Shown piece after piece: positions 49,801 through 61,170 of a stretch of DNA of 64,000 nt. Where the stretch lies: positions 18,248,001-18,312,000 of the forward strand of contig NC_079880.1 of NCBI RefSeq assembly GCF_029227915.1. Direction: 5' to 3'. The notes below the pieces were generated by a model. The model had not been told where the DNA came from, made no database searches, and was given only the letters and a program-made list of their open reading frames with translations. Numbering within the stretch: the first letter of the stretch is position 1; the number at the start of each line of letters is the position of its first letter. The DNA comes from Hydractinia symbiolongicarpus (Eukaryota; Cnidaria; Hydrozoa; Anthoathecata; Hydractiniidae). A program made the translations under genes and the position numbers.

Positions 49801-52800
49801 GGGAGCTTAATTGAACATTTATGGATGCTTAGTAATAGTTATAATGGATAGTTATAATGCGTTTGCTATAAACTTTGCAGTCCGATGAAGCGCCAGCGCA
49901 CATGGAGGAAATGAATTCAATGCAGAAAGATAACCTGGTAAAAAGATTAACTTCTCCATAATATTTTACAGCGATTTACATTTGTGTTCTTATTAATGAA
50001 TAACTTGTTTTATCACTAGGTTCAAATTCAAGAAGAAGAAAGCACTTCGGAATACGAGCCCAGCTCATTGGATAGTGAATCAGGTACAATTAAGCCTGTT
50101 AGCCTGTTATTATTATGGGCTAAGATTTTAAATTAAACAAAGTCTGTTAAGTTGTCGGCCGTCCAATGAGCTCTGACAGGTTTGCGTACTTGTTTTATAG
50201 ATATTTGTTCTAATTGCGACGAACTTCGAACCTCGACCAACGTTTGCAATGTATTAAGTCCGAAATTGTATTTAATCTTTTAAACATTCTCTCTTTCCTT
50301 GGTTATTTTTCCTTTGCTTTTTTGCATTTAGAAAAAGAAAGAGAAGATCAACATCTTATAATGGTTAGACATTATATCACCCTCTCTTTTAATCTATTTT
50401 CTGTTAAGCTTTTAGCCGGATTTTGTGTTTCACAAGGGAAATTTACAAATTACCCGGGCATATTATGATCAGATACAAAGTTAAGCTAAAAAACTGATAG
50501 GGGACCATTTAGTCCATTGTTTTCTACATAGCTTGAACTATTCCTGTCTACACTTTTGTTTTATTGTCTACTGAAATGTGACTTACTTATTTAGTATCAT
50601 AAAGCTAAGAAGAGAAAACAGTCTGATGTCAACAAAAACACTGCAACTAACAGGAAGGTACAAATGCAATTCTTTTCTTGTTATTGTATCTATTCACACA
50701 AACATGGTCACTAGTATTTCACATTTTAATCTTTTTTATTAGAATGGAAAAAAGGAGAGTGGGAAGATGGAAACATCAGACTCCGAAGAGGACATCTTCT
50801 CTCAACGCAAGGTATTATAAAACCATAACGATGTATTATATATTAAATATATATTTTATATATAATAAATTCAGCTGTTGTGCTCAATATCTGTTGTACA
50901 ATTTTTCGGATATATAGATTTACTGGTTTTTTAGACAAAGAAACTAAGACAAGCAGAGCAAGCTGCGGAGTACCAGCCACAAGACATTATTTGTAAAAAG
51001 CGTGAATTTCAACACCGCTTAAAAAAAAGGAATGCCCCTCTTAGAAAAGTGAAAACCGAATTGCAATTGAAGAAGCAGAGAAAGAAAGTTGAAGAACTCG
51101 TTTCCCAACATTTGGGTTCTGCTGATGCTATAACACAGCACTATCATGGTTTACAAAAAAAGTACTATATCTACAAGTGTTCTGTCTGTGGGGCGTTTGT
51201 GAGCGAAAAATTAAGAAGACACTTACAAGAAAAACATAAATACTCATGGTCGGATGCCAGGCTACAGGAAACAAAGATGCGTGTATTTTTTCTGTGGTGC
51301 AACGCGACAAAACATGAAACACATTTACCGTTGCCGTGTATGGAGTGCAGCGAATGGCATACGAGGTAGAGTTATTTTCTAGCTATCGGAGCTCCTCTGG
51401 GCATCCTCACCCTTGTCAGGTTTATTAGTAACTCTCTTTTCCTATATTGTATGGCTACGATACTTTGTAGCCTTCATATTAATCTTCAATTTAATTTAAT
51501 TTAAAGACGTTTAGTAGTAAAGTAGCAATGTGAAAAAGGCTGTTTTGAACGTTTATTTTTTATTTTTTAATACAAATATTTTATTTTTTACCAAAAACTT
51601 TCCGTTACTTACTTACTGTTAATTCGTGTAGAGCGACCTAGCCGCTGGATACAAATTGTTAACGCCCAATAAGGCGCATTGTGGCACTTTAGGCGGAGAG
51701 GGTGTAGTGGTAGCGCATTTGACTTGTAACCATAAGGTTTAAGGTTTGATTTCTCACTCTGCTCAATTTGAATATACTGTAGTCAGCCCATTTCAGCTTT
51801 TTAATGACCGCTAATTGGCTTGTGTGGCAGGCAAACAAGTTAGAGCAATGCTATACTTATCTCTCGTACTTAGATTTCGAAAAGCGAAAACATCTCATTG
51901 CTTATACTATATTTTAAGGCTAGATCATCATCTCAAACGTCATCCTTTTCATAAACAGATGTCTATGGAAGAAATAAAAGAAACAGTAGAGCAAGCTAGG
52001 GCTGAACATTGGAGCAAAGGATTTGGCCAAAATGGCAGTAAAGTACCAAGTGAGGACAAAGTAACAGAAAAGTTTAAATCTAACCTAAATGTTGAGGCGG
52101 ATGGCGACGATTTTGTGTCAAGATCACAGCCAGTGCCTTTGCAACATGATCATCCAAGTTTGGACTATATTCCGTCAGGATCTTGCCGTCTCACTTCGTC
52201 CAAACGAAAGGAATGGGGTGTAAAACCTGATGATTTTTTTAGTATTTATTTTTCCACAGCTGATGACTTGCTAGACAATTTTCAAGAAGAACTGCTACAG
52301 TCTGGCCATACAAAAGACAACTCAACTCAACATAGAAACCAAGTTGAATTAATATGGACATCGATAAGCAAAGACCTCGTCATGTTTCCTATAAATCCCC
52401 TTTCGAACATGCATTTGTTAAGGGATTATTACCATCGGCCTACATTTAAAACTATTGGCAAAAAGGATGGAGTGCAGGCGAGCACCTTGCGTGCACGTTA
52501 TGGATCTTTAGGAATGTTTTTACAGTACCTCCGACGTAACGAGATTTTTGCTGGAATGAGCAGATTGCAGCTTTCCTCTCTTTCACAATCTGCTAATGAT
52601 TTCAACAAGCAGTTAAACCCGTTGGTGAAGCAGAGAAAGGTCGAAATTAGAAAGAACAAGTGCAAGCAGCTGCTTCGACCAACGCATTTTATCAAGTATG
52701 GTGAGAGCAAATTTGTGCAACATTTGATTTCACAAGTGCAGAAGGGAGTTACAAAGAGGAGCCAATTTACAAGATCGTTTGCTATTCAATTTCGTGACTA

Positions 52801-55800
52801 TTTGATCACCAATTTAGTTATTGGAAACGGATTGCGTGCCTCTAACATTATCGAGCTGACAACAAAGGATGTGGATAATGCTACAGTTGTGGAGGGCTAT
52901 GAAGGACATAAAGTACTTTCCAACTACAAATACAAGACAAGTACAATTTATGGCGAAAAATTCATCGTCGTAAATGACATGCTCTATTTGCAACTTCAAT
53001 TTTTCCTTCGCAATTTGAGATCAATAATTTCAAAAAACCCTTCATTAAAAGTTTTTCTTCCTGCCTCTGGAGCGCCGAAGATGAGCCAAACAAATGTGTC
53101 GGCAAGCTTAACGGCAAGTTTTAAACTTGCAAAAGTTTTATTTCAAAATGAATACCAACGCATTTCATGTACAAGAGTGCGATGTGGTCTGGCAACGTTT
53201 GCTTGTAACGATGGCGGCTTTGAATCAGGTTTTTTTGCGAAGCATTTTATGAAAAACAAAGAACAGACGACGGACATGCACTACAACTTACTGTCGAATC
53301 GCAGACATGCGTTGAATATAGCCATGAAGCTATATGCTTCTTTCAACGGCGTCGATGGAGAGAAAATTACGATTGAACCAAAAGATGTCCATGAAATAGC
53401 CGATAAGCTTAAAAAATCTTCCGGGAATCTGAACAAAGAACAGATACTTCGCTGGTTAAAAAGTAACGATCCACATGTCACCAAAAGCGAGTTGGCTGAT
53501 TTCGAGGAAATGTTAGCTGAGTGTGATCAAAAACCAAGCGGAAATACTTCAAGTTTCTATGGTGCTTCGCAGCAGGTAAACAATTATTTTAAACGTTATG
53601 GTACCTAAAGCCACAAACAAAAACAATAAAAAACAATTATTTTGGCTACTTATTATTTTACTTTTTTTAACTTTTTTTTAAAGATTTATTTTAACCGACG
53701 CAATTGTTTTCAAACAAACTAAAAACTTTTGACTCATAGCTTATTCGCAAAAGTTAAAAAAGTGAAGTACAATACAGTTTAAATGAATTTCCTTAGGAGA
53801 AAGATATTGATTTTATTTCCGTTGCTAACTTGGATGGTACTACCACAGAAAACGAAAAGGTTTGTTTTTACTTAACATACAAGATAACTAGCTGATAAAC
53901 AGTGGTAATAAAACTATCATGATCTTCATATAAACTTTAGCTAAGTAGCGAGCGCAGCTCTGAAGATGGCGACAGTGATAGCGAGAATGAAAGTTTTGTT
54001 AATTCCCACGATGGCAGCTTAGAGGTATAGTCCGCAAACTACATTCTTTTAAAACAAGTTTATATGTTTTGGTTTTACACTTTTAGGCAGGTTAAATATT
54101 AGACACGTTTATAATTTACGCATGTACTTATTATAATCTACCCATAGGAGCAGTGGACAGATAAAAATGTTAAAAACATCAGCAAAAAAGTTTCTACTAG
54201 GACGAAGGTATATTTTGCAATATTTGAAAAATATGTTTAAAAGCAAGACTAAACTTCAGATCACGAAGCAAGCCTTTTGGTTCCAAAGAGGAGTTATTTG
54301 AGGCAAAAATATTTTGACGAGTATATAATCGACTTTTTTTCTATTTTAATGAGTAGACTTAGTAATTCGAAAATATAGAAATATAAATTTATGAGATCGT
54401 TCATGTGAATATCGTAAGCATTCAATAAAAAGTGTTGTTGATTTTTAGGTCGAAATAACATCTGATTCCAGTGGCTCAGATATAGACTGCGATCATCTAC
54501 AGGTAAAGTAATATCTTTAAGCAAAATGTCAATGGGTCTTACAGCTTTTTATAAATTTGATTTCGGTCATCACTTGGTTGCACACTATCCCTACAAACCC
54601 TTGAAACAAACAACATGTATATGTAGTAACCTAGCTTGAAAGCACACAAAAGACATATAGACAGCGACATGATATTTTCTTATACTTATCTATGCTACGT
54701 CTGGATTGTTTAGAGTGATATCCAGGACGTTCTGTTTCAATATGACCAAAGGCGACCAGGAGATCTCATATATGCACGACAAAGTGGTGGAAGGATTGCC
54801 TATTTGATGTGTGCTCACTTTTGTGAGCCATTGATTATCCGAAAGCCATTTGATAATGAATTTAGTGTCGAAACATTTAAAGATGAAGAAGTGGCTTATT
54901 TTATAAGTAAAATTAAGAGCAGTATTTTGCGCAAACATCTGGAAATGTTTACCCCAACGAGTGTTAAATTTTTCGTACTGGCCCTAAGAAGAAAATATTG
55001 GTCTAATGTTAAGCTTAATTTCACAAAATGGAAGAGATTCAGAAAAGAAGGGTCTAGCATGATTCAAATGTGTAAAGATTAGTAAGTTTGCTGCTACTAC
55101 TGTTTTTATATACGTTTTCACTCAAAAGCAGCACAGAATGTGCAAAAACCTAATTTTGAACCCCTGATAAAGTATATACATATTGGCTTTGTTTGAAAAT
55201 TCCTTTTTCTTTCTTTCTAGCAATGATTTTTCTGTTACCTCGGTGAGTGTTTTATATTTATGTTTTACTTTAGAATAAATGGAAAGCCATGTCATACTTT
55301 TTAAATTTTTCTGTTCCCGTACAAATTGTTATTGATATGAAGTTTCAAAGATATTTTAAAGGTCTATCTATATAGAGCTCTCTAGAGAACGAAAAATTAT
55401 AGTGATAAATACGAGTCAGAAAAATACATAGTTTATGACGGTATGTATCTCTTTACGTGTTTTTCTGACAATTCGATATTTAATAGCCTGAGCAAAGAAA
55501 TAAAGATAATGACCTCCATCACACTAGTCAAACCAGCGATTACAAAGAAGAGGTAAAACAAATTAATGCTGTTTTGAAAACAGAGCCTGTATGCATTATT
55601 ACCGACTATCATTATGTATATTTTAGTCAAGTAGCGCCAACCAAGACTTATCGCAAAAAGACAATGCCAAATCTGTGGTCTGCGTCAAGCAAACGAAGGT
55701 AATTTAGATGCAATGAATTTTGAAAAAAAAATATCATTTAAATAAAATCTTACCTAAAAAATCCAAATTATTTTGTGGTTGTAGAACTATGAATTAAGAA

Positions 55801-57731
55801 AGGCTACCGTCTATGTACCACCAACAGTATGCGACACTCCATCATTTATGCATGACGTAAGTGATTTTTTTGTTTGTTTTTATTTGGTTTGGTCTGCGAG
55901 CATACTAGATTGAATAGTCAGAATGACTTTTTGAATTTAGCCAAACGAGGTGAAGCAACAGAATCCAAAAGCATCAGAGGTAATAATATGGTTCTAATCA
56001 TCATTAAGTCATCGAACTACCTTTTTTTCACTAAACACATTCCATTTTGGAATGTTATAGGTTCTCCAATCTTGTAACGACCATTTTACGCGTCCAAAAG
56101 AAGTAAGTAACACGGAGCCGGCATTACACTGAATAATCATGCTGTTTACTCTTTAAATGTTATGATTGTATCAAAAAAAAGTATTACTATTTAGGAACAG
56201 GCTTTGGGGGATGAGCAATGTTGCTTGACAAATGTAGATCCCTCAAGCAATTTCATTTGCAAAAAGATCGACAGTTATATAGGTAGATCGCTAGTTCATG
56301 CAGTCCATAACAAACTCTTCCAAATATCTTCCAATGTGAGCACGCTGGTAATAAAACACTGATCAATTTTGTTGATATTCTAGGCCATGGTGTATTTGCT
56401 TTAAAAAAATTCATACCTGGCGACTTTCTTCTCCAGTATCCTGGAAGTTTAGTGACCGCGGAAAAGGGTGATAAACTGGAAAAATACTATGAAAAGAAAG
56501 GAAAAGGATGCTATCTTTACTTTTTTAATTACCATGGAAAAAAATTATGGTAAGAATTTCGTTGGATTATCAAAAGTACGCTGATGCACCTTTCTACACA
56601 TTTTTTAAATATATTTTTAGTGTGGATGCTACAAAAAACAATCGGTTGGGCAAATTTGTCAATGACAGCCAGAAGTCCTACGCCAACAGCGTAATGAAAG
56701 TAAAGACGTTTGGTGGGAAACCTTTTCTTTGCTTATACGCATTGAAAACTATTGAGAAAGGTTCAGAGATCAGGTAACTATCTCTAACAAAGAAATGTAA
56801 ACAATTAAATCCTGTCATCAATTATTACATTTTTTACAATTTCTATTTCTAGATATAGTTATGGCGAAACTTCTGGTCTGACTTGGCGAAAAATGGTAGG
56901 AGAAATAAAGTTTATTTAACTGTTAAATAAGGCTATCCTTTTCATAAAAACCGTGTTGTTGCTTTGGCCACCTAATACAACCACCACTTTATGTTGCGGA
57001 ATAAATTTACAAAAATTAGCTAATTGAAAATATATAATTTGTCATTAAAATTAATATAAAGTCATTAAAATTTCAAAATATGTTAGTTTTTTTCAAAACA
57101 CATAAGTGTAATTTCCAAAGTAAACAAAAAAGAGCCTGCCATAAATTTGACATCGCACATACCGGACGAACATGCCAGAATATGTGCTTCGGCCATCTAA
57201 GTCTGCAATGCAACAAAAACGTATTGTGCGCACACGAAAATTGCAGTGCGGCGCTTTGCTAACACATTTACGTAATATTTTATTCAGCCTCAGTCTTGAA
57301 TACATTTTTATCACAAATATCAAGTGTAAAGGTACTACAGATACATTTGCGATCATTGTTAAGGACGATAGTTTTTCAGCATGATCAACAATAAAATGAA
57401 AAGTTACTTACTTTTTCTGTACATGTTATCTTGATGAAATTTATCTGATTGTTTCTTCAAATTGTATCGTTTATAGGCAAACTACAAAAGGCCATTTTCC
57501 TTGACAACTCTGGTAAGTAACTCTCATTTGCAATTTGCAGTATGAAGCAACCGCCTTTTTAAACACTTTGTTCTACTTCTTAATTAGGGTAAGATGGATG
57601 AATCAGTAGACGCCAACTTAGAGGTAATCAAGATTTATACCACTATTATTGTGGCAACTAATTCGTGTTATTTAAAAAACTTTCCATTTCCATTTTAGCT
57701 ATCACCTGATCGAGAATTAGATTTAGGTTAA
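46828..57731 (+). CDS. Zinc-finger, tyrosine-recombinase-like and SET-domain fusion protein
   Basis: I join 29 exons into one frame of about 1,465 residues. They are 46828-46878, 47046-47367, 49036-49164, 49235-49260, 49881-49937, 50020-50083, 50332-50363, 50595-50657, 50743-50811, 50935-51365, 51919-53575, 53797-53859, 53941-54024, 54148-54207, 54449-54502, 54714-55081, 55221-55242, 55487-55552, 55627-55698, 55785-55856, 55941-55979, 56061-56102, 56195-56282, 56384-56549, 56621-56773, 56853-56895, 57477-57512, 57588-57623 and 57699-57731. All have GT/AG borders with matching phases. Layout: possible OB-type domain (about 18-125), charged linker, two C2H2-like fingers (353-423), recombinase core (about 700-880), Ser/Asp/Glu-rich linkers, an unknown domain (1055-1177), and a KMT5A-like SET domain (about 1305-1425). 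Inference: a Crypton-like recombinase combined with a lysine methyltransferase, perhaps domesticated. Two adjacent genes remain possible. Confidence 0.75.
47046..47367 (+). other. Exon 2: N-terminal domain, possibly OB-fold
   Basis: Residues 18-125 of the fusion protein. Alternating strands (NVLVGVIEKIMALKNVLVIK, then EAFVRVQEY, then GDILYLKKITF) suggest a small beta-barrel such as an OB fold, found in nucleic-acid-binding proteins. This is a fold guess from pattern only. Confidence 0.4.
47508..48020 (-). mobile_element. Tandem array of four mini-Helitrons
   Basis: Units 47508-47636, 47637-47764, 47765-47892 and 47893-48020 are each about 128 bp. Each has a 3' CCCGTGGA/TCCACGGG-type hairpin and CTAG (lost to a TAG in unit 3) and a 5' TCTCTTTAATAATAGCCGTA-type end. 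Junctions are CTAG/TC. The array lies in intron 2 of the recombinase-SET gene, opposite to its transcription. Confidence 0.68.
48403..48744 (-). pseudogene. LINE N-terminal fragment with 2A-like motif
   Basis: A 113-residue minus-strand frame contains ILSGDIAKNPWPG. This resembles the GDxxxNPGP segment at the start of CR1/L2-type non-LTR retrotransposon ORF2 proteins, which is 2A-like in some of them. The NPGP glycine is replaced by Trp. No endonuclease follows, so it is an intronic remnant. Confidence 0.45.
50935..51365 (+). other. Exon 10: basic linker and C2H2 fingers
   Basis: Residues 272-415. A Lys/Arg-rich helix is followed by YKCSVCG...HLQEKH (C2-H2 finger, from Cys353). The first half of a second finger, CMECSEWH, is completed across the intron by LDHHLKRH in exon 11. 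The split codon (AG/G) rebuilds Arg415 precisely, which supports the intron call. Confidence 0.75.
51694..51764 (+). repeat. tRNA-like SINE head in intron 10
   Basis: GGAGAGGGTGTAGTGGTAGC gives a clear A box. A TTGACTTGTAACC anticodon-like loop (TGT, Thr-like) and GGTTTGATTTC, a mutated B box, follow. It looks like the tRNA-derived head of a SINE and not a working tRNA, as the acceptor stem does not pair well. Confidence 0.5.
51919..53575 (+). other. Exon 11: tyrosine-recombinase-like core
   Basis: Residues 415-967. Box I reads NGLRASNIIELTTKDV with Arg721, the classic G-LR-x-x-E-L pattern. A Lys-rich YKYKTSTIYG hairpin follows. Box II reads CTRVRCGLATFA with Arg836 and Thr at the usual HxxR histidine. 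The C-terminal box reads AKHFMKN...MHYN with candidate nucleophile Tyr870. This agrees with the integrase/Crypton family. The upstream half (residues 420-700) should include the SAM-like core-binding domain. The exon could also read on to a stop at 53608, giving a SET-less isoform. Confidence 0.7.
56195..56895 (+). other. Exons 23-26: SET domain
   Basis: Residues of about 1305-1425. GHGVFALKKF (the GxG cofactor motif, 1311-1313), a GCYLYFFNYHGKKLCVDATK segment as in KMT5A, NRLGKFVNDSQ (canonical NHS replaced by NDS at 1380-1382) and YSYGE (canonical YDYG). KMT5A monomethylates histone H4 Lys20 and other lysines. A short tail without post-SET cysteines follows. Confidence 0.78.
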
Positions 57732-59556
57732 TGTTTCGTTTGTATTTAATGGAAGGTCCGTTTATGTAAATGTTAGATTTCACTCTATATGTTTAGATAA
57801 CTACAGGGTCAGCGGACGTTAATTTTTTCTATCTCTTTAATTTTTAAATATGCTACGCTAAAAGTATTGAACGATATTATTTTTAACTGCCATTTTGTAT
57901 ATTGCGTGTATATATGATTATACTCATTACTGCGTATCTAACTATTAACTTTTAGTTGGTTCTTACAAACTAAGATTTGGATAGTTACAGTACTATTTTA
58001 ACCTAATTTAGTGATAATTTCTGATCTTTGGCGAAACTATAGCGCTGTCCCTGTAAATGTATTTATTCAATCTGTAATCAGTGTTGATTTAAAGATAATT
58101 ATAGTTACGAAATAATTAGCTTGTAATGGTTGCAATGGTTGTTTTGATTATCCCAGTAATAATCCTTTGTAAACAATTATGCAAAACTGCACCATTACTT
58201 TTAGTTCATCTGTAGCCAATTATTGCTTAGTTCTTGTTACACGATAAATTAAAAGACACACAAAATGTAGCATATTTTGGTATTCTTGTCAGCGTAATTG
58301 CTGGGAAACCTTTTCTTTGCTTATACGCTCTTGTTGTTAGTAATTTAAAAAGTGGCGGCTGATCATCACAATGATGGAATTGATCTGGTAGATCTGTGAC
58401 AGAAAAAAAACCTAGAGGGTTTTGAGAAAATTAAAATTCTTTCTCTTCCAAGAAAAGAATTTAGAAGGAAACAACGCAACAAGTGAATAGTTGGATAAAG
58501 CATCAACAAAGAGTAGACTTCGACACATATTTTTAAACCTATTTAAACCTGCAACAATGCTTTTTTTGCATTGATCGAGTCGGGTACTTTGATGGAGTTA
58601 TCACTCTCCAAAGATAAGGCTGGGTGTAATTAAACCCCATTGCCGATTTAACTATTTGGAAAAGATAGTTTACCTCATCTATTATAAAAAGAATAGGTAC
58701 GATTTGCGGATTGTTTAATACTGGTGGATTCATTTGAGATTTCTGGTCAAACACTGGTATGATGGCAATCGCAATGCAAATCAATTGCAGACAGCACAGT
58801 GCGCGATACGGATTTGTGAAGTACTGCACCACTTATTGCGACAAAGTAAAAAAACAATATATGTATATAAAATAAGAATAACAATAAAGTGTAATTTTTT
58901 AGAACTACACCTTCATAGTGTTTTTAGAACAAAAGGATATGTTTTTATCAAAGAAGTTACTGACCATAAAAATGTACCTTCCCCAAATAAACTAATTAAT
59001 GTTTCGCCCAGAAATGCATGTTGTTATGTATTTTAAGAGTTAGCACAAAATCTGAAAAATAAACAGTTAACAACACTTTAAATATTGCATAGTTCTTCCA
59101 GCAAAAAAATGTAAAATGTAAAAAATATTCTTGCAAGGAATAAATTATTGCATGCGGTCCTTCCCCACCAAACTTTACACAAAATGTCAAAATGAACGGT
59201 TTGTGAGGAGTAGATCCGTATTAACAAAAACAGTTTTTTCAGCAACTTGCATACTGTCTTTAACCAAAAAATTTTTTTCACAAAATACAAATCTCATACA
59301 GTAGACTGCTACGAAATTTATATAAAATATTTACAGAAAGTAAAAGCATGGTGTAAAATCTAATTAGAGGGTCCAAGGAGTCTCTATTTATATATATGTA
59401 TATATAGATAACGAGACAGTCAAGTAATCGAGACAAATTTAGGATATGACCGTAGGCTGTCTGGTGCGTTTATCATTATTTCGCACTTTTTAAATTGGTT
59501 ATTCTACTTTGTCTAAGGGCCGGAATATTTCCCATATGAGAAATAAGGCCCTTAAG
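57732..59556. other. 3' flank of recombinase-SET gene, no other gene recognised
   Basis: Contains the likely 3' UTR and a short SET-exon-like fragment at 58292-58327. The ORFs at 58539-58832 (minus) and 58734-59036 (plus) overlap on opposite strands and show no domain. Confidence 0.4.
58292..58327 (+). pseudogene. Fragment copied from the SET exon
   Basis: CAGCGTAAT followed by 27 bases identical to part of exon 25 (from TGGGAAACCTTTTC to TTATACGC), with 18-odd bases missing between them. It lies about 0.6 kb past the stop codon. Confidence 0.6.
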
Positions 59557-60062
59557 GCGGGCTTGCACGTACAGTTTTCTTGTTAAAGAAATCTTTCGAA
59601 ACAAGTATTTCATAGTGTAAGGAGCATTTCGAAATATTTTAAAACATTTCTAAAGTTTTTACCACCTGCTTTCTTCTAAAAGTTTTTTCAAAGGATGCCG
59701 ACATCCTGACTATATCACATGGCGTACTTTCATTCATCACTTTGAGTTTGACATTGTGTATCTTCTAAACAAACGAAGATACGTAATTTTACGAACAAAA
59801 AACACAAACTATAATTGAATTCGATGCAGCGCGTAGATTTCGCAACAGGCAGGCACCATATACGCCAACAGCAGAGGAACAAGGATGGTAAAAAACGTTT
59901 TATTTGAAGTAATATTTCCAGTGAGTAATAAAATGGCACCTGAATTACACCATGACTCAAGTGATTACAAACATTTCGCAATAAAGATTGATATAGTGTA
60001 AAAAGCTTGAAATTTTTCTTTCGAAAGTTTTCTTTAACAAGAAAACTGTACGTGTAAGCCCG
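59557..60062. mobile_element. MITE-like element with about 35-bp inverted ends
   Basis: The left end GCGGGCTTGCACGTACAGTT then TTCTTGTTAAAGAAA is matched in inverted orientation at 60016-60062, with few mismatches. It is 506 bp with no transposase. The internal ORF (60065-59730) has no domain. No clear target duplication is seen. Confidence 0.65.
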
Positions 60063-61051
60063 CATTTACTATATTGTTCTTTTAAGATAAGCGGTTTTTT
60101 TAAAGATAATGCTGAACTACACATTGAAGCATTCCCTCAAAATTTTAAAATAAAGCTTAAATATGGCAAATTTTCGTAAGATGCAGATAATAACGAAAAC
60201 AAATTATTTCGGACTAAATTAAATAACGTACACGATTTATTTCAAGAAAATTTTTGGAAAATTTCCAGAGTGTGAGACTAACGGACTAACGATGAGCTAA
60301 CCATAGTGCGCATAATATGTTAGCCAATTTCAAATTTTGAGCTACGGGTAGCTGATGTATTCGTTTCACGTTCACACTACGGTGCATCGTTAGCTCTTTT
60401 GTAGCCGAATATAATACGAGAAAGTCTTGCTATTATTACTACTTCGAAGAAGACGACGTAGCCTGGAAAGAAAGGAATTATCAATATTACGAAAAAGGAA
60501 ACGACTTTAGGTCAGAAAGGCAGGAAAAATCTTTCACCCTTAACGCCAACTCTTCTCCTTCTTTTTCAAACGTCATTTTTTAATTTTGTAAGCCATTTAG
60601 TTTTAAAACAACCTTTTACAACAAAACATAAATCACTTTGAGCACGATTTATGTCGGCTTCCCTTGAAGAATGCTGAAAGTGAGCTTATCTCCCTGTTAG
60701 CCATAAAATATCAAAAAATCGTGAGAACCAAGGTTAAACGATTTGTTAAGCGGGTCATTGTTCCTCTTTGGTTTCCTTTTTTTTAAACTATACTTGAAAA
60801 ATAATTAGATTAATATAAAAAAATTAGAATTAATGGACATTTTTAATTCTCCGAGAAGTACTACAACATAATTTACCGTACACAGATTTATTTTCTTTGT
60901 TTTTGAAAGGAGCAAAAAATTAACTTTTCTTTTAAGATGTTGCCTTAGGTAAAAAAAAAGAAAAAAAGATTAATGAGACATATCAAAAAACGAATATCAA
61001 TAAAGGTCTGAAATATCCCACCTGTTATTATTACAAGTTTGTTAGACATAA
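60063..61051. other. AT-rich stretch, no gene recognised
   Basis: A loose inverted pair (ACTAACGATGAGCTAAC near 60283 and GCATCGTTAGCTC near 60382) may mark a small degraded element. Nothing else is supportable. Confidence 0.35.
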
Positions 61052-61169
61052 TAATGTCTGAATTATCCCACCGTCTGAATTATCCCACCATGTCTGAATT
61101 ATCCCACCATTTGTCTGAATAATCCCACCATGTCTGAATATTCCCACCATTGTCTGAATAACCCCACCA
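61052..61169. repeat. About 20-bp minisatellite beside (AAT)n
   Basis: About six copies of 'gtctgaattatcccaccat' with small changes, running into the trinucleotide tract. Confidence 0.85.
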
Positions 61170-61170
61170 T

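Noticed and set aside
50200-50249. Extra exon of the fusion gene (frame DICSNCDELRTS...)
   Set aside because: A 50-nt exon would leave phase 0 where the next exon needs phase 1, and its donor is weak. Skipping it gives a clean frame.
51694-51764. Functional tRNA-Thr gene
   Set aside because: The A box is good, but the B box is mutated and the acceptor stem does not pair; a SINE head is more likely.
57093-57384. ORFs on both strands inside the intron 56896-57476
   Set aside because: No recognisable content, and the intron joins its flanking exons in phase without them.
58539-59036. Overlapping ORFs of 97 and 100 residues on opposite strands
   Set aside because: No domain, splice partner or codon signal; both are expected by chance in AT-rich DNA.
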